A stretch of 64,000 bases of DNA from NCBI GenBank assembly GCA_023653075.1, contig JAMNXQ010000001.1, positions 62,001 to 126,000 on the forward strand, written 5' to 3'. Below, one piece after another: positions 1-8,913 of the stretch. The DNA comes from Algoriphagus sp. (GTDB lineage: Bacteria; Bacteroidota; Bacteroidia; Cytophagales; Cyclobacteriaceae). The notes under the pieces are model-generated. The model worked only from the letters and a program-made list of their open reading frames with translations, had not been told where the DNA came from and did no database searches. Within the stretch, counting starts at the first letter, position 1, and every line of letters starts with the position of its first letter. Made by a program: the position numbers and the translations under genes.

Positions 1-903
1 AATGTGAAAAAAGCCTATTTAGGGGTTTTGGTCAATCAGCAACGCATTCGACTAGCCGAAGCCACCCTGTCTCGAATCGATACGCTTTTAAAAGAGACCA
101 TTGCGCTTCAAGAGGCTGGCTTTGTGGAGAAGCTTGATATTTCCCGAGTGCAGGTGCAGCGGAATAATAGTTACACGCAACTGCAAAAAAGCCAAACGGG
201 TTTGGATATCAGCAAGCAAATTCTAAAGCTACAGCTGGGGATGCCATTGGAATATGAAGTCATCCTAGTGGAGTCCGTAGAGGAGTTGTCTGTCAAAGAA
301 GAGGCGCTTGCGCTGCTAAGCGAAGAGGGTGCTGAGCGGATTGAATTAGAACAAATGTCTACACAGCTTAAACTTGTTGGGCTAGATTTGAAAAATAACA
401 TGAGTCAGTACATGCCTAAAATTGATTTTGTAGGCAATACGCGCAGAAGCGGTGCAGGAAATGAATTGGACCGGGTATTCAATAAATCCAATTGGTTTGG
501 AAGCTCCCTAGTAGCTGTGAGCATGTCGGTCCCCATTTTCGATGGATTTGGAAAAGCGGCTCGAATTCAGAAGAACCGAGTTCAAATGAATCAACTTGAA
601 AACCAGCGCACCTTCTTGAAAGAGTCCTTCAAAAACGAATTGTATGCTGCCAAGGCCAATCTTCGAAACGACCTCAACCTTCTAGAAGTTCAGGAAGCCA
701 ATCTGCAGCTTGCCACTGAGGTTTACCAAATTGCTCGAATTAAATACAAAGAAGGGGTGGGATCTAATCTTGAAGTAGTGGAAGCAGATGCAGCCTTAAT
801 TCAAGCAGAAATCAATTACCTAGGCGCCATCTACGATGGCCTTATTTCGAAAATAAATCTTGAAAAAGCCTTAGGCTTGTTAAAGCCTGATTTGACAAAC
901 TAA
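1..903 (+). CDS. TolC-family outer membrane efflux protein, 5' truncated
   Basis: Outer-membrane exit channel of a tripartite RND efflux system. The reading frame is open from base 1 (first codon AAT), so the true start lies outside the window; the first possible internal start is a GTG at base 4. About 300 residues remain, covering the second part of an OEP/TolC fold: long amphipathic helices with heptad-like spacing (for example residues 15-70 and 195-290) and the usual SVPIFDGFGKAARI stretch, where the second beta-strand pair enters the helical barrel. It is followed after 29 bp by an adaptor and then by the pump, which fixes its role. The substrate cannot be told from sequence. Family assignment is firm. 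Confidence 0.9.
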   Translation, partial: NVKKAYLGVLVNQQRIRLAEATLSRIDTLLKETIALQEAGFVEKLDISRVQVQRNNSYTQLQKSQTGLDISKQILKLQLGMPLEYEVILVESVEELSVKEEALALLSEEGAERIELEQMSTQLKLVGLDLKNNMSQYMPKIDFVGNTRRSGAGNELDRVFNKSNWFGSSLVAVSMSVPIFDGFGKAARIQKNRVQMNQLENQRTFLKESFKNELYAAKANLRNDLNLLEVQEANLQLATEVYQIARIKYKEGVGSNLEVVEADAALIQAEINYLGAIYDGLISKINLEKALGLLKPDLTN

Positions 904-932
904 GCCAACTCTTCCACCTCTATTTTATACCC

Positions 933-2063
933 ATGAAATCAATCCTAAACTTCGTCACCTTGCTTGTCCTTTCTCTTGGGATGGCCTCCTGTGCGGGAGA
1001 TGGCCTAGAAGCAAAAAAAGCTGAATTGGAAGCTTTAAAAAGCCAACTTTCTGAGTTGACTACTCAAATCAAAACTCTGGAAGCCGAATTGATAGCCTCA
1101 GATCCAGAATTTGCTAGCACTACCAAAAAACCCTTATTGATTACTACGCTCCCCGCTCGAAAAGGAGAGTTTATTCACTTTGTGGAAGTGACTGGATCCG
1201 TGCTTTCCAAGAAAAACGTGAACATCAGTTCAGAGACGGTCGGCAGAATTTTGGACATCCCTGCTATTGAAGGCATGCGTGTCTCCAAAGGCCAGGTGTT
1301 GGCGAAGGTGGATTCAGAAGCCATTCAGCGCAGCATCGAAGAATTGGAGAATAGCCTTTCCCTAGCCCGAACGATATTTGAAAAGCAAGAGCGCCTATGG
1401 AATCAAAAAATTGGTACTGAAATCCAGTATTTGGAAGCAAAAAGTAGAAAAGAAGGTTTGGAGAAAAGCCTGGCTTCGTTGAAGACACAATTGGCTAAAT
1501 CTACTATCCGCGCTCCCTTCAGTGGAACGGTGGAGACTGTTCGCGTCCGAGTAGGCGAATTGGTGCAGCCAGGTTCACAGATGTTTCAGTTTGTGGGCGA
1601 GAGCGATTTATTTGTAGAGGCTGATATTTCCGAGAGTTACATGGGTTCACTTGCCAAGGGAGATTCAGTAGAAATCACTTTCCCATCCATTACTAAGACG
1701 ATCACTACTAAAGTGTCTGCTACGGGTTCAATCATCAACTCAAACAACCGGACCTTTAAGGTGGAAGTGTTCCTTCCAAACCTTTCTGAGGTGAAGCCGA
1801 ATATGATTTCGATCTTGAAGATCCAAGATTACAAAAGCAAGGAAAGTGTGGTCGTTCCTGCCCACCTAATCCTTGCTGATACCAAGGGTGATTACCTTTT
1901 TGCGGTTGAAAATGGTCTTGCCAAAAAGAAATACGTGAAGCGGGGATACACCTCTGGTGACCAAACAGAAATTGTGGAGGGGCTTACAGGAACGGAGATT
2001 TTGGTAGACAAAGGGTTTCGTGAAGTGGGAGATAATTTTAGTGTGAACGTAGCCAAGCAGTAA
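933..2063 (+). CDS. RND efflux periplasmic adaptor (membrane fusion lipoprotein)
   Basis: Periplasmic adaptor joining the downstream RND pump to the TolC channel. A lipoprotein signal ends at Cys20 (GMASC), so it should be anchored to the inner membrane by lipid. An unusual charged coiled coil follows at residues 27-57, before the usual fold. Then come the first barrel-sandwich half (about 90-125), an alpha-helical hairpin (about 126-175), the second lipoyl half (STIRAPFSGTVETVRV, about 188-205), a beta-barrel, and a membrane-proximal domain to residue 376. The pump starts 2 bp after the stop, so the two are surely cotranscribed. Substrate is unknown. The extra N-terminal coiled coil may lengthen the contact with the pump, which is inference. 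Confidence 0.92.
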   Translation: MKSILNFVTLLVLSLGMASCAGDGLEAKKAELEALKSQLSELTTQIKTLEAELIASDPEFASTTKKPLLITTLPARKGEFIHFVEVTGSVLSKKNVNISSETVGRILDIPAIEGMRVSKGQVLAKVDSEAIQRSIEELENSLSLARTIFEKQERLWNQKIGTEIQYLEAKSRKEGLEKSLASLKTQLAKSTIRAPFSGTVETVRVRVGELVQPGSQMFQFVGESDLFVEADISESYMGSLAKGDSVEITFPSITKTITTKVSATGSIINSNNRTFKVEVFLPNLSEVKPNMISILKIQDYKSKESVVVPAHLILADTKGDYLFAVENGLAKKKYVKRGYTSGDQTEIVEGLTGTEILVDKGFREVGDNFSVNVAKQ

Positions 2064-2065
2064 CC

Positions 2066-5000
2066 ATGGATACCCCTCAAAAATCCAAAACGATCCGTGA
2101 GTTTGGCTTGTCGAGCTTTAGCGTAGACAATTCGACTTCGGTCATTATTTTGACGCTAATTATTACGGTTTTGGGTTTGGGTGCTTACCGCACCATGCCC
2201 AAGGAAAGTTTTCCAGAAATCGTCATTCCTACGGTATATATTGGAACTCCTTACCCAGGCAACTCGCCTGTGGATATGGAAAACTTGATCACACGACCGA
2301 TTGAGAAACAGTTGAAATCCTTGAATAATGTAAAGGACATCAAGTCGACTTCCGTGCAGGATTTTTCTTCCATTGTGGTTGAATTTACGCCTGGAGTGGA
2401 ACTGGCCAAAGCCATCCAAGACGTAAAAGATGCTGTAGATAAGTCAAAAAGCGAATTGCCAACTGACCTCGATCAGGATCCCAATGTATTGGAAGTCAAT
2501 ACCTCCGATTTCCCCATTATGAATGTCAATATCTCTGGCCCGTATTCGGAGCAGGAATTGAAACGTTATGGGGAATATTTGGAAGATGCCATCGAAAAGC
2601 TTCCGGAAATTTCCAAGGCAGATCTTGCGGGCACTATCGAGCGTGAGATCCAAATCAACGTGGACCCCTACAAAATGGAGTCGGTTGGAGTAAGTTTTAA
2701 CGACATATCTGGCGCTATCCAAACAGAGAACATGACTGTTTCTGGCGGTAGTATTAAAAATGGTGATTTTGAACGCACGCTACGCGTAGATGGTGAATTC
2801 ACCAATCCAGAGGATCTGCTGAACATTATAGTCAAAACGGATCAACAAAAGATTGTGTATTTGAAAGATGTGGCCCAGATCAAGGACACTTTCAAAGATA
2901 GAACATCCTATGCTCGTAGTAAAAACTTGCCTGTAATTACGATCAATGTGACTAAGCGAAGTGGTGAAAATCTGCTGGATGCTGCAGACAAAATCAAAGA
3001 AATCATTGAGACTACGAAGGCGAATCGATTTCCTGAAAATTTAGAGATTTCCATCACCAATGACCAGAGTAAGCAGACGCGTATTCAAGTGAGTGACTTG
3101 GAAAACTCCATCATTTTTGGAATTATTCTGGTAGTCTTGGTCTTGATGTTCTTTATGGGCTTCCGAAATGCACTTTTTGTGGGTTCGGCGATTCCTTTGT
3201 CCATGTTTATTTCCTTTTTGGTTCTAGACGCCTTCGGCATTACGCTCAACTTGATGGTGCTCTTTTCACTTATCCTTGCTTTAGGTATGTTGGTGGACAA
3301 TGGCATCGTGGTGGTAGAAAATATTTACCGCATGATGCAGGAAGGCAAGCCGGCCGGTCAAGCAGCCAAAGAAGGAGTTGGAGAAGTAGCTTGGCCAATC
3401 ATCGCCTCTACACTCACCACCTTGGCGGCGTTTCTTCCCTTGGCTTTTTGGGATGATTTGGTAGGGGAGTTTATGAAATACCTGCCTATCACGCTTATTA
3501 TCGTGCTTTCTGCTTCTTTGTTTGTAGCCTTGGTCATCAATCCGGTATTGACGGCGATGTTCATGAAGATTGAGGACATGACCCAAGATAAACCAAAAAA
3601 AGGATCCCTTCGAACGGCTGGATTTTTAGGGCTATTGGCACTTATAGGTTACCTAGTTGGATGGAATTCCATTGGTTCTATTGCCCTAGTGTCATCTGTC
3701 TTGACTTTGGTATATGTGTTCTTTTTGAGAAAAGCGGTGGGATGGTTTCAGGCTGTCTACTTGGTCAAATTAGAAAATGGCTATGAATCGCTGCTTACTT
3801 TTGCTTTGAAGGGTAAAAATCCATTGAAGTTTTTGATTGGTACCTTTTTGCTTTTGATTTTCTCCATTGTGTTGCTTGGTATTCGAGCGCCAAAGGTCCT
3901 TTTCTTTCCAGACAACCAGCCTCAATTGGTCAACGTGTTCGTTGAATTCCCGATAGGAACAAGTATTGAGGCGACCAATACTTTTGTGGATAAGATGGAA
4001 GACGAAATGATGGACAAATTGAAACCTTATGGAGGCATCCTGGAATCGGTCATCACCCAAGTGGGAGAAGGTACTGGTGACCCTACGCAGGGGCCGAGTA
4101 TCCAATCTACTCCTCATAAAGCAAAAATCACCATTGGTTTTGTGGACTACATCGATCGTCAAGGGATTGATACCAACGAAGCCATGGAAGTGATACGAGA
4201 ATTGGCGAAAGTGTACCCAGGGGTATTGATTACCGTGGACAAGCAGCAAAACGGACCTCCTGTTGGGAATCCTGTAAACATTGAGTTTGTAGGGGAAGAT
4301 TACGAGCAATTGATTGCCTATGTGGACGAGACCAAGGCTTACTTGGAATCGAATTCCATTCCAGGTCTTGAAGAATTGAAGACCGATCTTTCTTTGGGAA
4401 GTCCTGAAGTGGTCGTGCGTATCGATCGCGAAAAGGCCAGAAGATTTGGCTTGTCTACTTCCAGCATAGCGATGGAGTTGCGAACTTCTCTATTTGGTCT
4501 TGAGGTATCCAAGTACAAAGAAGGGGAAGAGGATTATCCTATCTTCCTTCGTTTGGATGAAAATTCACGCTACGACATCAATACTTTGGTTAACAAGAAA
4601 ATTGGTTTTAGAGACAAGTTTGGTGACAAAAGGGAAGTACCAATTTCTGCGGTAGCTGACATCCAGTATGGATCTACCTATGGATCTGTGAAAAGAAAGG
4701 ATTCCGAAAAAGTGGTAAGTATGTTCTCCAACGTGCTTGATGGATACAATCCTACCGAGATCAACGGCCAAATCAAGGATTTGATGGGGGCTTACCCTGT
4801 TCCTGAGGGAATTACGGTGAAGTATACCGGTGAGCAGGAGGAGCAAGCCAAGTCTCAAGCCTTCCTATTGCGCGCATTAGGAATTGCGGTATCGCTTATT
4901 TTCTTGATTATCGTCGCACAGTTCAATTCGGTAATTAGCCCTTTCATTATCATGACATCCGTGCTTTTTAGTACGATTGGGGTATTCTTGGGCTTGGTAA

Positions 5001-5464
5001 TCTTCAACATGGATTTTGTGGTGATCATGACCGGTATCGGGATCATCTCCCTGGCTGGGGTAGTCGTAAACAATGCGATTGTATTGATTGATTACACCGA
5101 TTTGGTTCGAACTCGAAAAAGAGAGGAATTGGGTATCCAAAAGGGAAGTTATTTAGCCCTTCCTGAATTATTGGCAAGTATTGTGGAAGCAGGAAAAACC
5201 CGTCTTCGTCCGGTGCTTTTGACTGCCATCACTACGGTGCTTGGATTGATTCCTTTGGCGATCGGGATGAACATTAATTTCGCCACCCTATTGAGTGAAT
5301 TTGACCCTCAATTCTACGTAGGGGGCGATAATGCAGCTTTCTGGGGCCCAATGGCTTGGACCGTAATATTTGGGTTAACCTTTGCAACAATCATTACGTT
5401 AGTACTCGTACCAGTGATGTATTTGCTGACTGATAAGCTTGCACTAAAGCTTAGAAGAAATTAA
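2066..5464 (+). CDS. RND efflux pump, HAE1/AcrB-type permease subunit
   Basis: Inner-membrane proton-driven pump of 1132 residues, a normal to slightly long size for AcrB-type proteins. TM1 is preceded by a short cytoplasmic tail of about 25 residues; the two large periplasmic porter loops lie at about 50-345 and 630-925. The TM4 motif reads LVDNGIVVVENI, with Asn in place of the second Asp of AcrB (Asp407-Asp408), and the TM10 motif reads VVVNNAIVLIDY, with Asn where AcrB has Lys940. This pattern is usual in the SwrC-like branch of the superfamily and is not a sign of a broken pump. A linker of about 55 residues between TM6 and the second half holds two extra hydrophobic stretches. The gene is last in a TolC-adaptor-pump operon. 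Confidence 0.93.
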   Translation: MDTPQKSKTIREFGLSSFSVDNSTSVIILTLIITVLGLGAYRTMPKESFPEIVIPTVYIGTPYPGNSPVDMENLITRPIEKQLKSLNNVKDIKSTSVQDFSSIVVEFTPGVELAKAIQDVKDAVDKSKSELPTDLDQDPNVLEVNTSDFPIMNVNISGPYSEQELKRYGEYLEDAIEKLPEISKADLAGTIEREIQINVDPYKMESVGVSFNDISGAIQTENMTVSGGSIKNGDFERTLRVDGEFTNPEDLLNIIVKTDQQKIVYLKDVAQIKDTFKDRTSYARSKNLPVITINVTKRSGENLLDAADKIKEIIETTKANRFPENLEISITNDQSKQTRIQVSDLENSIIFGIILVVLVLMFFMGFRNALFVGSAIPLSMFISFLVLDAFGITLNLMVLFSLILALGMLVDNGIVVVENIYRMMQEGKPAGQAAKEGVGEVAWPIIASTLTTLAAFLPLAFWDDLVGEFMKYLPITLIIVLSASLFVALVINPVLTAMFMKIEDMTQDKPKKGSLRTAGFLGLLALIGYLVGWNSIGSIALVSSVLTLVYVFFLRKAVGWFQAVYLVKLENGYESLLTFALKGKNPLKFLIGTFLLLIFSIVLLGIRAPKVLFFPDNQPQLVNVFVEFPIGTSIEATNTFVDKMEDEMMDKLKPYGGILESVITQVGEGTGDPTQGPSIQSTPHKAKITIGFVDYIDRQGIDTNEAMEVIRELAKVYPGVLITVDKQQNGPPVGNPVNIEFVGEDYEQLIAYVDETKAYLESNSIPGLEELKTDLSLGSPEVVVRIDREKARRFGLSTSSIAMELRTSLFGLEVSKYKEGEEDYPIFLRLDENSRYDINTLVNKKIGFRDKFGDKREVPISAVADIQYGSTYGSVKRKDSEKVVSMFSNVLDGYNPTEINGQIKDLMGAYPVPEGITVKYTGEQEEQAKSQAFLLRALGIAVSLIFLIIVAQFNSVISPFIIMTSVLFSTIGVFLGLVIFNMDFVVIMTGIGIISLAGVVVNNAIVLIDYTDLVRTRKREELGIQKGSYLALPELLASIVEAGKTRLRPVLLTAITTVLGLIPLAIGMNINFATLLSEFDPQFYVGGDNAAFWGPMAWTVIFGLTFATIITLVLVPVMYLLTDKLALKLRRN

Positions 5465-5499
5465 GCATCACTTTGTTAAGGTTGGTGGTTTTTTTGATC

Positions 5500-5537
5500 A
5501 AACCCTTGGAATACTGTTCCAGGGGTTTTTTCGTTTT
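5500..5537 (+). terminator. Rho-independent terminator of the RND efflux operon
   Basis: A 12-bp stem (5500-5511 with 5517-5528, one G-U pair, 5-base loop TACTG) is followed at once by a T-rich tract reaching 5540. It lies 35 bp after the pump stop codon. Confidence 0.85.
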
Positions 5538-5561
5538 TTTTCAAAACCTGAGCTATTTTTT

Positions 5562-5569
5562 TAGATTTG
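5562..5569 (+). promoter_or_regulatory. Candidate -7 box TAGATTTG of the UpxY-like gene
   Basis: Matches TAnnTTTG, the Bacteroidota -7 consensus, and lies 21 bp before the ATG at 5591. A near match to the -33 TTTG (TTTC, 5539-5542) sits at 19-bp spacing. It follows the efflux terminator, so a new transcription unit starts here. Confidence 0.45.
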
Positions 5570-5590
5570 TGACCCATAGACCCACTAGAG

Positions 5591-6106
5591 ATGCAGGAAT
5601 TAAAATGGTACGTGATGTATACCACTTCTCGAGCAGAGAAAAAAGTAGCCGAGCGATTGGATGAGGCCGGTTTGGAAGTTTTTTTACCGATGGTGGAGGA
5701 GTTGAGGCAATGGTCGGATCGAAAAAAGAAGGTACAAAAAGCGCTCTTCAATGGCTATGTGTTTGTCAAAACAGATCGGAATAACCTTTGGAATTGTCTT
5801 CAAACTCCTGGTGCGGTCAAGTTTGTCAACTTTTCGGGAGTGCCTGCCACCATTCGTGATGAGGATGTGGAAACGATCCAACGCTTAGTGGCTACGGGTG
5901 TGTCCATCGAAACGGATGGGTCTGAAATCAGCCCAGGTGAAAAAGTGAAGGTGATCGGTGGATCGCTCGAGGATATGGTGGGGGAGTGTATCGAAAAAGG
6001 AAATAAGGACTATTTTCTTATTCGCATTCCAGGTATCTACCAAAACATGCTGGTGAGCATTCCTCGGAAGTTTTTGCAGGTAATTGAAATCGCCCCAAGT
6101 GTATAA
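5591..6106 (+). CDS. UpxY/NusG-like transcription antiterminator
   Basis: A 171-residue NusG paralogue. Residues 6-100 form the NGN domain (KWYVMYTTSRAEKKV, then GYVFVKTD), which binds the clamp of RNA polymerase. A KOW-like segment follows at about 117-165 (SPGEKVKVIGGSLEDMVG). In Bacteroidota, specialised NusG paralogues (UpxY) normally sit at the head of capsule or exopolysaccharide operons and promote read-through of them. Here the gene stands alone: a terminator precedes it and the convergent xseB gene lies 24 bp after it, so no polysaccharide operon is attached. It may act in trans on a distant locus. The housekeeping nusG would be expected elsewhere, next to ribosomal protein genes. 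Confidence 0.85.
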   Translation: MQELKWYVMYTTSRAEKKVAERLDEAGLEVFLPMVEELRQWSDRKKKVQKALFNGYVFVKTDRNNLWNCLQTPGAVKFVNFSGVPATIRDEDVETIQRLVATGVSIETDGSEISPGEKVKVIGGSLEDMVGECIEKGNKDYFLIRIPGIYQNMLVSIPRKFLQVIEIAPSV

Positions 6107-6130
6107 TCCATTTTTATCGGGATTGTGGAC

Positions 6131-6319
6131 TTACAATCCTTCAAATGCTTTTTGCACTTCCTCTTCGGTGGTTCGAAGTTTTTCTCGGCAATAGGCAACT
6201 AGCTCTGTTGCTTCCTTGACTAATTCTGACAGGGTGTCCACAGAAGAAGTCCCCTCCTCTAATTGAGCAAGAATTGCTTCCAATCGTTGCATGGCCTGGG
6301 TGTAGTTATACTCTTTCAT
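6131..6319 (-). CDS. xseB: Exodeoxyribonuclease VII small subunit
   Basis: A 62-residue all-helical protein of the XseB family (YTQAMQRLEAILAQLEEG near the start, then a second helix to LRTTEEEVQKA). Several copies bind one XseA subunit to make exonuclease VII, which degrades single-stranded DNA in both directions to oligonucleotides. Its ATG overlaps the xseA stop (ATGA), the usual sign of translational coupling. It is the last gene of a dapA-xseA-xseB transcript and ends 24 bp from the convergent UpxY-like gene. Confidence 0.93.
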   Translation of the reverse strand: MKEYNYTQAMQRLEAILAQLEEGTSSVDTLSELVKEATELVAYCREKLRTTEEEVQKAFEGL

Positions 6320-7623
6320 TTGCTATCGATGGTTTGGATGGTACTACTTATTGTTTGGGTAGAGGTGTGGGTGAGGATTTGGTCTCCTGGTTCCAAGCTT
6401 AGCTGATGAATGGGCTTTCCATTGAATTCGGTGCGTGTATAACCTTTTCGCAACAAGGCGTTTGGATCCAATTGCCGCCTACCTATTTCAAGACTTTGCA
6501 GTCTATCCTGCTGAAATTTGATAAAGCGCTGACTGCTCTTTATCAATTCTTCCTGTAGCTGTTCCAGTTTACTTTTCTCCTTTTTGGTGTCAATTTTTAC
6601 AGCGTGTTGTATTCGCAGTGCAGTAGTTCTTGCTTTTTCACCTTCTTTTGAAAGCAGTTGCTTGCCTTCCCCTTGAATGCGCAAGCGGTAGCCCTGAAGT
6701 TTTCGTTCTTCTTCTTTGAATTTGGTGCGTGTGATCCAATCTAATCGTTGAGCAGTGAGCGCTAGATTCTCCTCGTATTCGCGAAAACTGGAAAGAATAA
6801 ATTCAGCAACGGCCGTGGGAGTTTTGAGGCGTGTATGCGCTACTAAATCGGCAATGGTTTCATCGCGTTCGTGGCCAATTCCAGTGAGGACAGGTAGTGA
6901 AAAATTCGCAATTTTTAGGGCAAGCCGGTAATCGTCAAAGCAATCCAAATCTAGTTGCGCTCCTCCGCCTCGAATCAGGACCACAGCATCTAGTTGACGT
7001 TTTTCTGCCTGCTCTGAAACTTGGACAAAAGCAGAAAGTAGGTTTTCCACCGCTTCGTTGCCTTGCATCAGGGAAGGAAAAAGTTGGTGGTACACTTGGT
7101 AGCCTTGGGGGTTGCTTGCTAGCTGATTGATAAAATCCCCGTAGCCTGCTGCCGTAGCACTGGAAATAATCGCGATCCGCTGAATGACCAAGGGCAGCGG
7201 AAATCGTGCATTGTACCCTATCCATCCCTCTTGGTTGAGTTTGGTAATCGTTTCTTGCCGAATGCGTGCTCGTTCCCCCAATGAGAAAGAGGGATCGATG
7301 TCTTTTACGTTGAGGCTGAGCCCATAGACTGGATGGTAGGTCACGCTCACTTGAGCTAGGATCTTCATGCCATTTTTTAGAGAGGAGCATGTTACGGCTT
7401 CGAATTTGGCGGCGACGCTGCGGTAGGTAAACTGCCAGAGATTGGCTCGAATCTTTGCTTGAACCTGGTTTCCTTCTTTCTCCACCAACTCAAAGTACAC
7501 ATGTCCCTGTGGGGTTTGTCTAAAATCCGCTAATTCACCTACAACCCATACCAAGGGTTCAAGCTCTTTATCAAGTACTTGCTGGATGGCAGTGGTCAGT
7601 TGGACTACGGATAGTGGAGTCAT
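6316..7623 (-). CDS. xseA: Exodeoxyribonuclease VII large subunit
   Basis: Catalytic subunit of exonuclease VII, 435 residues, the normal size. An N-terminal OB fold (about 1-95, VWVVGELADFRQTPQGHVYF) binds DNA. The nuclease core follows (about 115-310) with the family motifs AVVLIRGGGAQLDLDCFDD and PVLTGIGHERDETIADLVA. The C-terminal part (310-390) is a long charged helical region to which XseB subunits bind. The ATG lies 3 bp after the dapA stop and the 3' end overlaps xseB by 4 bp. No key motif is missing. Confidence 0.95.
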   Translation of the reverse strand: MTPLSVVQLTTAIQQVLDKELEPLVWVVGELADFRQTPQGHVYFELVEKEGNQVQAKIRANLWQFTYRSVAAKFEAVTCSSLKNGMKILAQVSVTYHPVYGLSLNVKDIDPSFSLGERARIRQETITKLNQEGWIGYNARFPLPLVIQRIAIISSATAAGYGDFINQLASNPQGYQVYHQLFPSLMQGNEAVENLLSAFVQVSEQAEKRQLDAVVLIRGGGAQLDLDCFDDYRLALKIANFSLPVLTGIGHERDETIADLVAHTRLKTPTAVAEFILSSFREYEENLALTAQRLDWITRTKFKEEERKLQGYRLRIQGEGKQLLSKEGEKARTTALRIQHAVKIDTKKEKSKLEQLQEELIKSSQRFIKFQQDRLQSLEIGRRQLDPNALLRKGYTRTEFNGKPIHQLSLEPGDQILTHTSTQTISSTIQTIDSK

Positions 7624-7626
7624 GGC

Positions 7627-8487
7627 TTACTGGGGTGTCGCTAAGCGGATTTTTTCACTCAAGCTTTGGCTGGCTCGCAGGAGGGGTAGTCTTACTTGGT
7701 CCGTTTGGATAATTCCCAGGTGCAGCAATAGGTTTTTTATCCCCACAGGATTCCCTTCTTCGTACATCAATCCATTCAATTTCAATAGTGAAAAAGCCGC
7801 TTGGATAGAAGAAGATCCATCCTCCTCAATTAGGGTTTTAAATGTTGCTGGTAGTGCATTGGCTAGGACTGAAATCACTCCAGATCCTCCAATGCTTTGG
7901 ATAGGTTTGGTTAGAAGGTCGTCTCCGGACAAGAGTAAAAAATCTTTCGGCATGGAGGCAGCGATCTGCATGCATTGCTCCAGATTTCCACTCGCTTCCT
8001 TGATGCCAACGATATTGGGATGGTGGGATAGGGTGAGCGTGGTCGTCGCCGTCAAATTGGACATGGTTCGACCTGGAATATTGTAAAGCACTAGTGGAAC
8101 TGGAGATGCATCTGCTAATGCACGGTAATGCGCAATGATTCCATCCTGTGTAGGTTTATTGTAGTAAGGGCTTACGGATAAAAGCCCTGCAACACCATAA
8201 AAGTCAGTTTGTTCGATTTCATCAATCAGTTTTTGAGTAGCATTTCCACCAAGGCCAAGCATTAGAGGAACACGACCTTTGTTGTACTCCACACAAGCTT
8301 TAAGGACCTCCGCTTTTTCCGTGGAGGTTAGGGTTGCAGATTCACCGGTAGTACCGAGAAGGACCAAGTAGTCTACTCCGCCTGCGATAACATGATGGAT
8401 CAATCGCTCTAGACTAGGGAAGTCCACCTGTCTATCCTCAAGAAAAGGGGTCACTAATGCTACTCCGGTACCTTTGAATGCGTTCAT
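7627..8487 (-). CDS. dapA: 4-hydroxy-tetrahydrodipicolinate synthase
   Basis: Condenses pyruvate with aspartate semialdehyde, the first committed step of the diaminopimelate/lysine branch. The 286-residue TIM barrel has GTTGES at 45-50 (Thr46-Thr47 of the proton relay), Tyr135 in LVLYNIPGR, and the Schiff-base Lys163 in GIKEASGNLEQ. It is the first gene of an operon with xseA and xseB, with only 3 bp to xseA. A -7 box lies upstream at 8510-8517. All catalytic residues are present. No lysine-responsive leader was found in the 5' region. Confidence 0.95.
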   Translation of the reverse strand: MNAFKGTGVALVTPFLEDRQVDFPSLERLIHHVIAGGVDYLVLLGTTGESATLTSTEKAEVLKACVEYNKGRVPLMLGLGGNATQKLIDEIEQTDFYGVAGLLSVSPYYNKPTQDGIIAHYRALADASPVPLVLYNIPGRTMSNLTATTTLTLSHHPNIVGIKEASGNLEQCMQIAASMPKDFLLLSGDDLLTKPIQSIGGSGVISVLANALPATFKTLIEEDGSSSIQAAFSLLKLNGLMYEEGNPVGIKNLLLHLGIIQTDQVRLPLLRASQSLSEKIRLATPQ

Positions 8488-8509
8488 GGGGATGATTTAA
8501 AGCCAAAGA

Positions 8510-8517
8510 CAAATATA
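8510..8517 (-). promoter_or_regulatory. Candidate -7 box of the dapA-xseA-xseB operon
   Basis: On the minus strand it reads TATATTTG, an exact TAnnTTTG match, ending 22 bp before the dapA ATG. No matching -33 TTTG was found at the expected spacing. Confidence 0.45.
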
Positions 8518-8600
8518 CAGACTTGGCGGTGTTTTTAGTAAAAAGGAAGGGAGTAAATGGAGCAAACGCGTAGGAACTTCAATCCCTTTAACTTGAATCT

Positions 8601-8732
8601 GATTAGTTGCTTTTTAACCAGTAACCAATGAATCTTTAGACCTGTAGTTCGTTTAGGTTGGCGGTGGTCTGTCAACGATTATCCCCAGTGAGTCAACTAG
8701 ACTTTAAGCCACTGCTCTGCTTTCGGGTAAGC
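8601..8732 (+). repeat. Decayed copy of the ~146-bp intergenic repeat
   Basis: The gene-free stretch 8488-8913 holds the dapA promoter and this old copy. It keeps the order of the intact copies: GATTAGTTGC (for GATTATCCGC), then a TTAACCAGTAACCAA block, GTTTAGGTTGGCGGTGGTCT, CAACGATTATCCCCAG and CTTTAAGCCACTG, ending in a ruined inverted terminus. Many point changes separate it from the intact copies, so it is older. The rest of the gap, 8733-8913, shows nothing recognisable. Confidence 0.7.
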
Positions 8733-8913
8733 ATAAACTTGAAAAATGTGCCTTGTTTGATCCCCTGTGCAAGACAAGGAGAATGGGCTAGGTTGAACTG
8801 TGAGGTTTTCACCTACCTAAAGCCAACTTTCTTAAATTTTTCGAAAATTGGTAAACAGTGAAATAAGAAGTATTTTAAGTTAAATTTACATCCCAAAGTC
8901 TCTTTTTATTTCT

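Noticed and set aside
2066-5464. Loss of the AcrB proton-relay residues (Asp to Asn in TM4, Lys to Asn in TM10) as a sign of a dead pump
   Set aside because: This pattern is usual in the SwrC-like branch of RND pumps.
8658-8861. Open frame of 67 codons between dapA and the CorC-type gene
   Set aside because: Overlaps a decayed repeat copy, has no recognisable domain and no promoter or ribosome site.
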